A stretch of DNA of 64,000 nt from Seleniivibrio woodruffii (GTDB lineage: Bacteria; Chrysiogenota; Deferribacteres; Deferribacterales; Geovibrionaceae), in contig NZ_SMGG01000003.1 in NCBI RefSeq assembly GCF_004339245.1, positions 1 through 64,000 on the forward strand, given 5' to 3'. The notes beneath the pieces are model-generated. The model saw only the letters and a program-made list of their open reading frames with translations. It did not search any database and had not been told where the DNA came from. The position numbers were made by a program, and so were the translations under genes. This document shows, in pieces, positions 7,798 to 16,000 of the stretch (position 1 is the stretch's first letter; each line of letters opens with the position of its first letter).

Positions 7798-9429
7798 TCA
7801 GTAAGTATAGCTTATGCCGATGTCGAACACTGTCTTGTCATAGGTGTATTCATCGACATTGGAGTTGACATCGGAGTAGGTCACTCCGCCGCTGACGAAC
7901 ATTGAGTTCGTAAGCCTGTATATTCCTTTAAGACCGAGGTTCCAAGCCTTGTCCTCACGGATTATGGCAAGTCCGGGTCTGTTTCTGTCGTCTATCGCCG
8001 AGTTATAGAAATCTGAATAGGTATAGTCGGCGCTCACGCTGAGAGTGAATGATTTTGTGAGTGCAGCCAGAGTTCCCACGGATAAAGTATATGCCGTGTT
8101 GTCCTTGTCTTCGCCGTCGGTATTTTCAACATCAACACCAAGCCCTAGTGAAACAATGTACTTGTCCGCCAGCGTTCTGGAGAGTTCGCCGGAAATGCCG
8201 TACACGTATCCGTCCTTGTCGGCTCTGGGGTCGGGCGAGGCGACATAGCTTCGCTTTTCAAACTTAACGGGAACGTTAAGGCCGTATTCGCCCAGCTTCA
8301 GGTTTGAGGCCAGTTCGGCTCCGAAGCTCTCATAATATTTGCTGTTTCCCAGAGAGAGTATCCCTGCGGTAAGTTTCGGGGTGAAAGATGCTGTATCCGT
8401 ACTGCGGGTGAACTGGACATATGCCTTGTGCATCTCCAGGTCGAAGGAGCTTAAACCTTTTTTCATATTGAAAGACCTGTAGTTCATCAGACCTGCTGAG
8501 AACTTGTCCGCCCACAGAGGATAGAGATTGTATTTCGCATCAAGAACCATCGCCGTCCTGAAACTGGATACGCCGGAGGAGCCTATATCCTCGTTCTCCG
8601 ATCTCACGTTGTCGTCATACTCCTCGGTCAGTCCGGCATAGATGCTGAAAGGACGCTGATAGGATCTGACCTTTTCCAGCTTTTCCTTTGCATCCCCTGC
8701 GGCTGTCTCACCCTTAAAGTTTGCTACCGCTTCATAAACACACTGGAACCTGCCGCTGATGAGGCATATATCCGCTATAAGCGACTGAGCCTGAGTGTAT
8801 CTCTCGGCGTCCGCCGGAGAAACCATTCTGAAATTTGCCAGTGCGCCTGAGAAATCACCTTTTCTGTAGAGCAGCTTGCCCTTTCTGGAGTAATATCCGT
8901 CCTCTTTCGGGGCTTTTTCAAGTTCTGCTTCCGCTCTGTCCAGATCGTTCATGGACATATAGATATCAACAAGGGTCAGCCTCATGCTGACATCGCCTGT
9001 TTTGTCGGTGTAAGCCGTTATATCCGCAAGGGCGCCGTTCATGTCGCCGATGTTAAAATAGGCGAGGCCTCTGAACTTAAGGAGTACCGGATCGGTGTTG
9101 CCCTTGTTTATCTGAGTGTTTGTAACATAGACTATTTCGTCGTATTCCTGATTTTCCAGCATCAGGGTCAGGCCAAGAAAACCCTCTTTGGGCTGATTAT
9201 TTTCAAAAAAGCATATGGATCTGTAGATACTGCCGGATATGCCTTCGGATGCGGAAAGAGCCTTCAGCTCGCTCTCCATTGACCTGCACTTTCCGGCCTT
9301 TATGGCATCAAATACCTTTTGATAAGCACTGTTGTAGTCCCCTATGACAGGATAGTCATAAGCATTGACCACGGCAGGGCAAAAAGCGGCAGCCATCATC
9401 AGCCCTGCGGTGAACACAAATCGACGCAT
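7798..9429 (-). CDS. TPR plus outer-membrane beta-barrel protein
   Basis: A 543-aa exported protein. A signal peptide spans residues ~1-23 (ending VVNA-YDY). Residues ~60-250 form TPR-like helical repeats ('FRGLAYFNIGDMNGALADI', 'YRKGDFSGALANF'). Residues ~260-543 are alternating amphipathic beta-strands ending in an aromatic C-terminal strand (TVFDIGISYTY), typical of an outer-membrane barrel. TPR-then-barrel architecture recalls the surface lipoprotein assembly modulator (Slam, DUF560-type) proteins, but I cannot confirm membership. It is the first gene of a leftward pair with the FecR/Ala-rich gene 17 nt downstream, so it could anchor or export that product. An SD-like GAGGAGA precedes the ATG. 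Confidence 0.7.
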   Translation of the reverse strand: MRRFVFTAGLMMAAAFCPAVVNAYDYPVIGDYNSAYQKVFDAIKAGKCRSMESELKALSASEGISGSIYRSICFFENNQPKEGFLGLTLMLENQEYDEIVYVTNTQINKGNTDPVLLKFRGLAYFNIGDMNGALADITAYTDKTGDVSMRLTLVDIYMSMNDLDRAEAELEKAPKEDGYYSRKGKLLYRKGDFSGALANFRMVSPADAERYTQAQSLIADICLISGRFQCVYEAVANFKGETAAGDAKEKLEKVRSYQRPFSIYAGLTEEYDDNVRSENEDIGSSGVSSFRTAMVLDAKYNLYPLWADKFSAGLMNYRSFNMKKGLSSFDLEMHKAYVQFTRSTDTASFTPKLTAGILSLGNSKYYESFGAELASNLKLGEYGLNVPVKFEKRSYVASPDPRADKDGYVYGISGELSRTLADKYIVSLGLGVDVENTDGEDKDNTAYTLSVGTLAALTKSFTLSVSADYTYSDFYNSAIDDRNRPGLAIIREDKAWNLGLKGIYRLTNSMFVSGGVTYSDVNSNVDEYTYDKTVFDIGISYTY

Positions 9430-9503
9430 AACGTCTCCTCCTGAAAAAAATTCCTATCTTCCCGTATAAGATGCTACCACATTTTTAGCGATTATTTGCG
9501 GTT

Positions 9504-10445
9504 TTAAGCACTTTTCAGCATTTTTTTGCGGTTAATTATCACCACACCCACAATAACCATCACAATACTAATGATATGCGGTGCACGGAGATATCCTACC
9601 ATAAGGTCGTCGGCTCTGAAAAACGTCACGAAAGCCCTTATCAGACCGTAGAATATCAGATAGTAACCGAGCAGACGTCCGGTTCCTATGTTTTCGGATT
9701 TTCGCCACATTATATATAATGGAACAAAACAGATGAAATTAAGCAGCATTTCATAGATGAACGTCGGATGCACGGGAAGCGCACCGAAGTCGGCATATGC
9801 GGGCGTTCGGGGATAATTTCCGAAGCTCATTCCCCACGGAACGTATTCTTTGAGGGTATATACCTTATTGTCGAAAGTCACCTGCGCAGGCAGTTTGCTC
9901 ATCAACCCCGAAATACTCTCGGGCGTGGGGCTTAAGCCCGTCTGGGAGCAGACGGCTGACCAGAACTCTTTGAACCTGTTCTCAACTCCGAATATCACAG
10001 ACAGAGGAACCACAGTCGGCACGCCGTGCGCCTCGCCGTTTGCAAGGTTTCCTATACGCCCGATACACTGACCGAACATAAGCCAGGGAACCATGCTGTC
10101 TGCCAGGCCTATGAAACTGGCCTTCTTGAACTTCGTGAAGAAATAAAGACCGATGAGTGCGCCTATGATTCCGCCGTGGATGGCGAGGCCGCCATGCCAT
10201 ATGGCTATCATTTCAAAGAAATTACCGTTGTAGTAGTCCCAGCGGAGCGCAACATAATACATACGGGCGCCGATTATGCCCGACATAAAACATATAATGA
10301 CGGCATTCTCCATATCCGTGGGCTTAAGGTTAAGCCTGTCGGCCTTCCGCTTTACCATGAAAATGCCCACAAGAAGAGCAGCGATATACATAAGGCTGTA
10401 TACCCTTAAGTCAAAAGGACCTATTTTGAAAAGACTCGGAAACAT
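9504..10445 (-). CDS. lgt: prolipoprotein diacylglyceryl transferase
   Basis: An inner-membrane enzyme that transfers diacylglycerol from phosphatidylglycerol to the lipobox cysteine of prolipoproteins, the first step of lipoprotein maturation. The 313-aa protein has about seven hydrophobic segments. It shows the family's HGG segment (IWHGGLAIHGG, residues ~83-93) and the Lgt signature GRIGNLANGEAHG (~128-140). Length is slightly above the common 260-290 aa because of an insertion of ~40 residues after the signature (periplasmic arm region). It is transcribed divergently from rpsB with a separate promoter. A substrate in this window is the lipoprotein protease at 26155-27477. Confidence 0.95.
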   Translation of the reverse strand: MFPSLFKIGPFDLRVYSLMYIAALLVGIFMVKRKADRLNLKPTDMENAVIICFMSGIIGARMYYVALRWDYYNGNFFEMIAIWHGGLAIHGGIIGALIGLYFFTKFKKASFIGLADSMVPWLMFGQCIGRIGNLANGEAHGVPTVVPLSVIFGVENRFKEFWSAVCSQTGLSPTPESISGLMSKLPAQVTFDNKVYTLKEYVPWGMSFGNYPRTPAYADFGALPVHPTFIYEMLLNFICFVPLYIMWRKSENIGTGRLLGYYLIFYGLIRAFVTFFRADDLMVGYLRAPHIISIVMVIVGVVIINRKKMLKSA

Positions 10446-10471
10446 ACTTTCCCCCTTTATGTGCAGATCTC

Positions 10472-10500
10472 ATAATAAACAGTACCGTACATTTTTACAA
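10472..10500 (-). promoter_or_regulatory. lgt promoter
   Basis: On the minus strand, TTGTAA (10495-10500), 17-nt spacer, TATTAT (10472-10477), about 27 nt before the lgt ATG. Confidence 0.6.
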
Positions 10501-10512
10501 ATCAAAAAAAAC

Positions 10513-10541
10513 TTGCTTTTTTGTATGCCGCCTGATATAAA
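10513..10541 (+). promoter_or_regulatory. rpsB-tsf promoter
   Basis: TTGCTT (10513-10518), 17-nt spacer, TATAAA (10536-10541). It gives a structured 5' leader of about 120 nt before rpsB. Confidence 0.65.
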
Positions 10542-10547
10542 GAACAC

Positions 10548-10666
10548 CCATTTTGCACGCCCGTATAGCGTATAAAATCGCCGAGTGCCCGAAATCCTTT
10601 CGGGTGGCGGTTTTGCGGGGCGCAAGAATAACAAATTGCGAGACCTGAGGTCTCCGGGAGAAATTA
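10548..10666 (+). promoter_or_regulatory. structured rpsB leader, possible autoregulatory element
   Basis: Three hairpins can be drawn in series. The first is CGCC..GCCCGAAA-TCC-TTTCGGGT-GGCG (about 10579-10610), the second TTGCG-GGG-CGCAA (10612-10625), and the third GAGACC-TGA-GGTCTC (10640-10654), which ends directly against the SD sequence CGGGAG (10655-10660). Autoregulation of rpsB by S2 through its leader is known in other bacteria; here it is inferred only from the position of the last hairpin. Confidence 0.45.
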
Positions 10667-11449
10667 ATGTCCTATATTTCAATGAAAAGCCTGCTTGAGG
10701 CAGGTGTTCACTTCGGACACCAGACAAAACGCTGGAACCCGAAAATGTCCAAATACGTCTTCGGCGCAAGAAACGGTATCTACATTCTTGACCTTCAGAA
10801 GACTGTTCAGTGCTTCAACACTGCATACGAATTTGCAAGAGACGCAGCTCGTCAGGGCAGCAACTTCCTTTTCGTAGGAACAAAGAAACAGGCTCAGGAA
10901 GCCATCAAACAGGCCGCTGAAAAATGCAACGCTCATTACATGAACGAGCGCTGGCTCGGCGGTACTCTTACAAACTTCCAGACTATCCGCACAAGAGTGG
11001 CAAGACTGAAAGAACTTGAAGAGATGTTCGAAACAGGCTTCGTTAACAAATACACCAAAAAAGAAGTTTCCAAACTCAGAAAAGAGCTTGATAAACTCAC
11101 TAAGAACCTCGGCGGTATCAAAGACATGCAGTCTATCCCCGATGTTATGTTCATCATCGACATCAAAATGGAGCAGAACGCTGTAGCCGAAGCTCACAAA
11201 CTTGACATCCCGATAATAGCTATCGTGGATACAAACTGTGACCCCGATCAGGTTGATATGCCCATTCCCGGAAACGACGACGCTATCCGTGCTTGCCAGC
11301 TTATCGCAGGCCGCATAGCTGATGCCATCATCGAAGGCAGACAGATACTCGACGAAGAGAACATCGGTCAGGCTGAAGAGGACGGCGGCGAGGATATCCC
11401 CGTTGACCAGCTGCTTGCAGATATCCCCGTGGACAAGGAAGAGGAGTAA
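10667..11449 (+). CDS. rpsB: 30S ribosomal protein S2
   Basis: A 260-aa protein of the small ribosomal subunit needed for 30S assembly near S1. It begins with the family-typical [19 protein letters not shown] and continues with '[21 protein letters not shown]', all hallmarks of S2. '[14 protein letters not shown]' and the 'DTNCDPD' segment are also characteristic. The acidic C-terminal tail is unremarkable. tsf follows after 4 nt, the common bacterial rpsB-tsf order. Confidence 0.98.
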   Translation: MSYISMKSLLEAGVHFGHQTKRWNPKMSKYVFGARNGIYILDLQKTVQCFNTAYEFARDAARQGSNFLFVGTKKQAQEAIKQAAEKCNAHYMNERWLGGTLTNFQTIRTRVARLKELEEMFETGFVNKYTKKEVSKLRKELDKLTKNLGGIKDMQSIPDVMFIIDIKMEQNAVAEAHKLDIPIIAIVDTNCDPDQVDMPIPGNDDAIRACQLIAGRIADAIIEGRQILDEENIGQAEEDGGEDIPVDQLLADIPVDKEEE

Positions 11450-11453
11450 TCAA

Positions 11454-12326
11454 ATGGCAGAAATCACAGCTGCACTCGTAAAAGAACTTCGCGAAAAAAC
11501 AGGAGCAGGAATGCTCGACTGCAAAAAGGCACTGTCAGAAGCTGACGGCGACCTTGACGGCGCAATAGAATATCTCCGCAAAAAAGGCCTTGCCGCTGCG
11601 GCTAAAAAAGCTGACAGAATTGCGGCCGAAGGTATCGTTGCTGCCACAGTTAAAGACGGCGTCGGCGTTATCATTGAAGTTAACTCCGAAACCGACTTCG
11701 TTGCCAAAAACGATAACTTCACAGCTTATGCTGCGGAGATGGCTGAACTGGTTGCAGATGCAAACCCCGCAGACATCGATGCTTTCATGGCTGTTACAGC
11801 TAAAAACGGCGAAACTGTTGAAGCATACCTCAACAGCATGGTCGCTAAAATCGGCGAAAAACTCAGCATCAGACGTTTCGCTCGTCTCGACGGCGGCACC
11901 GTGGCTACATACATCCACGGCGGCGGCAAGATAGGCGTTGTTGTTAAACTGGAAGGCGGCTCAACTGAGCTTGCTAAAGACATCTGCCTGCACATCGCTG
12001 CAAGCAACCCCAAATATCTTGATTCCAGCTTCGTTGACGCTGCTTTCGTTGAGAAAGAAAAAGAGATCTACACTGCGAAACTGCAGGAACAGGGCAAACC
12101 CGAAAACATGATCCCCAAGATCGTTGAAGGTCAGGTGGCTAAACTTCTGAAAGAAGTTTGCCTCGTAAGCCAGCCTTTCGTTAAAGATCCCGACACAACA
12201 ATCGAAAAACTGGTTGCCGCTAACGGCGCAAAGATCGTTACATACACCAGATTCGAACTTGGAGAAGGCATCGAAAAAAAGCAGGAGAACTTTGTGGAAG
12301 AGGTCATGAAGCAGATCCAGAAATAA
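11454..12326 (+). CDS. tsf: elongation factor Ts
   Basis: The guanine-nucleotide exchange factor for EF-Tu in translation. The protein is 290 aa. The N-terminal UBA-like module (ITAALVKELREKTGAGMLDC) is followed by the signature 'SETDFVAKND' used in contacting EF-Tu, and then by two core subdomains. I start it at the ATG at 11454, 4 nt after rpsB; a longer frame inside rpsB (from 11322) is spurious. An intrinsic terminator follows at 12376. Confidence 0.97.
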   Translation: MAEITAALVKELREKTGAGMLDCKKALSEADGDLDGAIEYLRKKGLAAAAKKADRIAAEGIVAATVKDGVGVIIEVNSETDFVAKNDNFTAYAAEMAELVADANPADIDAFMAVTAKNGETVEAYLNSMVAKIGEKLSIRRFARLDGGTVATYIHGGGKIGVVVKLEGGSTELAKDICLHIAASNPKYLDSSFVDAAFVEKEKEIYTAKLQEQGKPENMIPKIVEGQVAKLLKEVCLVSQPFVKDPDTTIEKLVAANGAKIVTYTRFELGEGIEKKQENFVEEVMKQIQK

Positions 12327-12375
12327 GGGTCTGCATGACTGCCGCACTGGGCATTCTGTCGAAATTGAAATAATC

Positions 12376-12405
12376 AAAGCCGGAGTTTTGCTCCGGCTTT
12401 TTTTA
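12376..12405 (+). terminator. terminator of rpsB-tsf
   Basis: Hairpin AAAGCCGGAG-TTTTG-CTCCGGCTTT followed by a T-run. Confidence 0.9.
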
Positions 12406-12419
12406 TCCGCATCATACGC

Positions 12420-12456
12420 CCGTCACTCTGAGCATTAGCGAAGAGTCTCTGATTTA
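12420..12456. repeat. partial interspersed repeat (GTCACTCTGA type)
   Basis: Text of the form GTCACTCTGAGCATTAGCGA followed by AGAGTCTCTGA matches one arm of the palindrome at 53961-54022 (TGTCATTCTGA..GAAGAATCTC). It appears to be a half copy between tsf and thiG. Confidence 0.45.
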
Positions 12457-12489
12457 GCTGTTTCAAAGATGATGACACGGTAAAAGAAA

Positions 12490-12517
12490 TTGACTTTTTC
12501 CTGTCTGATATTATTAT
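12490..12517 (+). promoter_or_regulatory. thiG promoter
   Basis: TTGACT (12490-12495), 16-nt spacer, TATTAT (12512-12517). A short hairpin AAGACCC..GGGTCTT (12540-12561) lies in the leader. I see no TPP riboswitch consensus. Confidence 0.5.
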
Positions 12518-12591
12518 ATTTCTTGCCTACCCCAAACTTAAGACCCACTGGCAAGGGTCTTACAATCTTATCCAACAATCGGAGTACAGTC

Positions 12592-13371
12592 ATGTTCAAA
12601 AATGAACTTGTTATCGCTGGACGAACGTTCAGAAGCAGACTCATGGTAGGCACAGGCAAATTTCCCAATGCAAAAGTGATGGCGGATGCCATTGAGGCGA
12701 GCGGTGCGGAGATAGTCACCGTTGCTCTTCGCCGTGTGGATATAAACAATCCTCAGGATGATATCCTGAAACAAATAGACCCTTCAAAATACCTTCTGCT
12801 TCCCAACACATCCGGCGCAAGGGATGCCGCAGAAGCCGTTCGCCTCGCCCGCATAGCCCGTGCCGCAGGATGCGAACCCTGGATAAAGCTGGAGGTCACT
12901 CCCGACCCCTATTATCTTCTGCCCGACCCCATCGAAACCTTTAAAGCCGCACAGATACTTGTCAAAGAAGGCTTCAAGGTTCTGCCCTACATAAACGCTG
13001 ACCCAGTTCTCTGCAAGCGTCTGGAGGAGATAGGCACTGTCACCGTTATGCCCCTCGGAGCACCCATAGGCAGCAACAAAGGGATAAAGACCATCGATAA
13101 CCTGCGCATAATCATTGAACAGGCAAAGGTGCCGGTGGTCGTTGATGCGGGTATAGGCGCACCCTCCCATGCCGCTCTGGCAATTGAGATGGGAGCCGAC
13201 AGCGTTCTGGTGAACACTGCCATTGCCACCGCAAAAGACCCCGTTATGATGGCGCAGTCATTTAAACTGGGCGTTGAAGCCGCAGTTACAGCCCGTGCCG
13301 CAGGCATGCCCGGCACCCGAGACCACGCTGAGGCATCAAGCCCCCTCACAGGATTCTTAAGGAACGAATAA
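12592..13371 (+). CDS. thiG: thiazole synthase
   Basis: ThiG condenses deoxyxylulose 5-phosphate, dehydroglycine and ThiS thiocarboxylate into the thiazole phosphate of thiamin. The protein is 259 aa with a TIM-barrel pattern. '[11 protein letters not shown]' is near the start, 'PWIKLEV' carries the Schiff-base Lys, and '[19 protein letters not shown]' is the phosphate-binding end. I start at ATG 12592 (GGAG 8 nt upstream); the frame is open further upstream but the protein aligns from [11 protein letters not shown]. It overlaps thiH by one base. The sulfur-carrier genes thiF and thiS are about 48 kb away at 61626-62635. Confidence 0.95.
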   Translation: MFKNELVIAGRTFRSRLMVGTGKFPNAKVMADAIEASGAEIVTVALRRVDINNPQDDILKQIDPSKYLLLPNTSGARDAAEAVRLARIARAAGCEPWIKLEVTPDPYYLLPDPIETFKAAQILVKEGFKVLPYINADPVLCKRLEEIGTVTVMPLGAPIGSNKGIKTIDNLRIIIEQAKVPVVVDAGIGAPSHAALAIEMGADSVLVNTAIATAKDPVMMAQSFKLGVEAAVTARAAGMPGTRDHAEASSPLTGFLRNE

Positions 13372-14486
13372 TGAGTTTTGAACAGGAACTTGATCAATAT
13401 AATTTTAACGATACCAGAGACTATATCCACTCACGCACTGCGGCGGACGTCGAGTTTGCCCTCGGACGTGACAGACTGGACGAAGAGGACTTTGCGGCTC
13501 TTCTCTCCCCTGCGGCTCTCCCCTATCTGGAGGAGATGGCGCAGAAGGCATACCGCATAACAGTTCAGCGTTTCGGCAAGACAATAAAGATATACGCACC
13601 GCTCTATCTCTCCAACGAGTGCTCAAACTCCTGCCGTTATTGCGGTTTCAACCGTCATAACGAGATCCCCAGAGTGATACTCACCGATGAGCAGATAAAG
13701 CAGGAAGCGGAGATAATCCACAACATGGGCATCCGCCACGTACTTCTGGTGACAGGTGAATCCCCTGTTAAGGTCGGGACGGACTATCTCATAAACTCAG
13801 TAAACCTCATGAAGGACAAGTTCAGCTCTGTCTGCATAGAGGTCTACCCCATGTCGGTGGAAGATTATACCCTGATGTATAAGAACGGTGTCGACGGCCT
13901 CACCATGTTTCAGGAGACCTACAACCGTGAAAAATATGCCGACGTGCACCCCGCAGGAAAGAAAAGGGATTTCGGCTGGAGGCTCGGCGGCCCAGAGCGT
14001 GGAGCCGAGGCGGGTTTCCGCACAATAGGAATGGGCGCACTAATGGGACTGGAAGAGTTCCGCACCGATCAGTTCTTTCTGGGACTGCACTCCAGATACA
14101 TAATGAAAAATCACTGGAAGACACACGTCTCCATCTCTTTCCCCAGAATACGCAAGGCATCGGGCAATTTCAAGCCCTTCGAAATAGTCGACGACGTCGG
14201 CTATGTTCAGATGATCCTTGCCCACAGGCTGTTTCAGCATGATCTGGGAATAAACGTTTCCACAAGGGAATCCGCTGAGTTTCGTGACAGACTGCTTAAG
14301 CTGGGAGTCACACACATGAGTGCCGGATCGAAAACAGAGCCCGGCGGCTACGCAAAAGAGCACGACGGAAAACAGTTTCAGGTGGAGGACACAAGGACTG
14401 TAGCGGAATTTTGTGATATGATCCGTAATAACGGATATGATCCCGTCCTCAAGGACTGGGACACATATTTCCTTAACGGAGAATAA
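13371..14486 (+). CDS. thiH: 2-iminoacetate synthase (radical SAM)
   Basis: ThiH cleaves tyrosine to dehydroglycine (2-iminoacetate) and p-cresol, using a [4Fe-4S] cluster and SAM, and releases 5'-deoxyadenosine and methionine. The 371-aa protein carries the radical-SAM CX3CX2C motif in 'SNECSNSCRYCGFNRH' (~residues 80-95). 'QETYNREKY' and the C-terminal region are ThiH-like. The use of ThiH rather than glycine oxidase (ThiO) suits an anaerobic life. Start and thiG stop share one base (TAATG). The by-product 5'-deoxyadenosine gives a rationale for the mtnA-AOR-aldolase genes that follow in the same operon. Confidence 0.94.
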   Translation: MSFEQELDQYNFNDTRDYIHSRTAADVEFALGRDRLDEEDFAALLSPAALPYLEEMAQKAYRITVQRFGKTIKIYAPLYLSNECSNSCRYCGFNRHNEIPRVILTDEQIKQEAEIIHNMGIRHVLLVTGESPVKVGTDYLINSVNLMKDKFSSVCIEVYPMSVEDYTLMYKNGVDGLTMFQETYNREKYADVHPAGKKRDFGWRLGGPERGAEAGFRTIGMGALMGLEEFRTDQFFLGLHSRYIMKNHWKTHVSISFPRIRKASGNFKPFEIVDDVGYVQMILAHRLFQHDLGINVSTRESAEFRDRLLKLGVTHMSAGSKTEPGGYAKEHDGKQFQVEDTRTVAEFCDMIRNNGYDPVLKDWDTYFLNGE

Positions 14487-14487
14487 G

Positions 14488-14961
14488 ATGCAGTTCTGGG
14501 ACAGTGTAAGATGCTCAGCGGGTTACGACCTTTTCATAACCTTTGACGAAGACAGAGTCTATGACATAGCATCTTCACGCCCCGACACACTTGCGAAAAA
14601 GCCCCTTGCGGAAAGGTTCCTCTATATGGCAGAATACCTGAAAGACTGCTCCAAACAGCCTATGCTGATAGAAGCTCTGGATGACCTTGATTTCTCGTGG
14701 ACGACACCATTCTCGCTGTCTGTCTACCGTGCTCTGGCATTGATACCCTTCGGGGTGACAGTTACATACGGAGAGCTGGCACAGCTTGCCGGACATCCGG
14801 ATGCGTTCAGGGCGGTTGGAACCGCAATGTCAAAAAACAGGTTTCTCATCATAGTTCCCTGCCACCGTGTTCTGGCGGCGGGAGGAAAGATAGGCGGATT
14901 TTCCAGCGGTCTGGATATGAAAAGGGCACTGCTGAAAGCCGAGGGACACAATGAGTTTTGA
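14488..14961 (+). CDS. ogt: methylated-DNA-protein cysteine methyltransferase
   Basis: A suicide repair protein that transfers methyl groups from O6-methylguanine (or O4-methylthymine) in DNA to its own cysteine. The 157-aa protein has a weak N-terminal domain and the conserved C-terminal domain. 'TYGELAQLAG' precedes the helix-turn-helix, 'RAVGTAMSKN' is the arginine-finger region and PCHRV holds the acceptor Cys (~residue 125). It starts 1 nt after thiH and overlaps mtnA by 11 nt, so it is in the middle of the operon; a link to its neighbours' metabolism is not obvious. Confidence 0.93.
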   Translation: MQFWDSVRCSAGYDLFITFDEDRVYDIASSRPDTLAKKPLAERFLYMAEYLKDCSKQPMLIEALDDLDFSWTTPFSLSVYRALALIPFGVTVTYGELAQLAGHPDAFRAVGTAMSKNRFLIIVPCHRVLAAGGKIGGFSSGLDMKRALLKAEGHNEF

Positions 14962-16000
14962 ATCGCTTCCGTACACATTAAGATGGGTTGAGGACATCCT
15001 TTATGTCATCGACCAGACCAAGCTTCCGGAACAGTTCATCGAAGTGCCCCTGCGCAACATCGACGACGTATACGTCGCCATAAAGACCCTTCAGGTTCGC
15101 GGAGCACCCGCAATAGGTGTCGCCGGAGCATACGGACTCTGCATCTGCGCCCAGAAATATCTTAACGATTCCCCCAACATGTTCATGCAGAACCTAGGAA
15201 ACGATGCGAAATATCTCAACTCCGCACGCCCCACCGCAGTAAACCTCAGCTGGGCCATAAAGCGTGTCATGAAAAGACTGTACGGTTGCGTCCAGTTCAC
15301 CACCGAACAGATGTACGGCGAGATACTGGATGAAGCCACAAAGATACATCAGGAAGATCTGATAACCTGCCGCCAGATAGGCGAGCACGGCAGAGACCTC
15401 ATTCAGGAAGGATTCGGCATACTGACCCACTGCAATGCAGGCTCGCTGGCAACATCTCGTCTCGGCACGGCCACTGCGCCCATGTATCTGGCACAGGAGC
15501 AGAAAAAACGTTTCAAGGTCTACGCCGACGAAACACGCCCCCTGTGTCAGGGTTCAAAACTCACCGCATGGGAGCTCCAGCGGGCAGGTATCGACGTCAC
15601 CCTGATATGCGATGACATGGCCGCCTCGGTGATGGCTTCCGGCAGGATTCAGCTTGTGATAGTCGGAGCGGACAGGGTTGCCGCAAACGGCGACACTGCA
15701 AACAAGATAGGCACGCTTGGAGTGGCCATCATGGCGAAACATTTCGGTATTCCTTTCTATGTGGCAATACCTACCTCCACGTTAGACATCCAGTCCGCCT
15801 GCGGACACGATATAGAGATCGAGCAGAGGGGCAAGGACGAGGTCTGCTTCTTCGGCGAAAAGCGTACCGCTCCCGTTGACATTCAGGTGCTTAACCCCGC
15901 TTTCGATGTTACGCCGTCATACCTCGTGACAGGTTTCATAACAGAAAAGGGCATCGTTAAACCGCCCTATGAAAAGAATCTGAAAGCAATTCTGAAATGA
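14951..16000 (+). CDS. mtnA: S-methyl-5-thioribose-1-phosphate isomerase
   Basis: Isomerises 5-methylthioribose 1-phosphate to the ribulose form. The same enzyme is known to act on 5-deoxyribose 1-phosphate from 5'-deoxyadenosine. The 349-aa protein has the family core: 'VRGAPAIGVAGAYG' near residue 50, the catalytic cysteine in 'THCNAGSLAT' (~160), 'TRPLCQGSKLTAWEL' and the catalytic Asp in 'GADRVAANGDTANKIGT' (~240). It overlaps ogt by 11 nt, and its stop overlaps the next ATG (ATGA). Downstream methionine-salvage genes such as mtnB/C/D are not in the window. Instead an AOR and a class II aldolase follow, as in the DHAP-shunt type of salvage. Confidence 0.94.
   Translation: MSFESLPYTLRWVEDILYVIDQTKLPEQFIEVPLRNIDDVYVAIKTLQVRGAPAIGVAGAYGLCICAQKYLNDSPNMFMQNLGNDAKYLNSARPTAVNLSWAIKRVMKRLYGCVQFTTEQMYGEILDEATKIHQEDLITCRQIGEHGRDLIQEGFGILTHCNAGSLATSRLGTATAPMYLAQEQKKRFKVYADETRPLCQGSKLTAWELQRAGIDVTLICDDMAASVMASGRIQLVIVGADRVAANGDTANKIGTLGVAIMAKHFGIPFYVAIPTSTLDIQSACGHDIEIEQRGKDEVCFFGEKRTAPVDIQVLNPAFDVTPSYLVTGFITEKGIVKPPYEKNLKAILK

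Noticed and set aside
12496-12591. TPP riboswitch before thiG
   Set aside because: The leader is short and lacks the conserved CUGAGA and ACCUGAUCUGG-type blocks; only a small hairpin is present.
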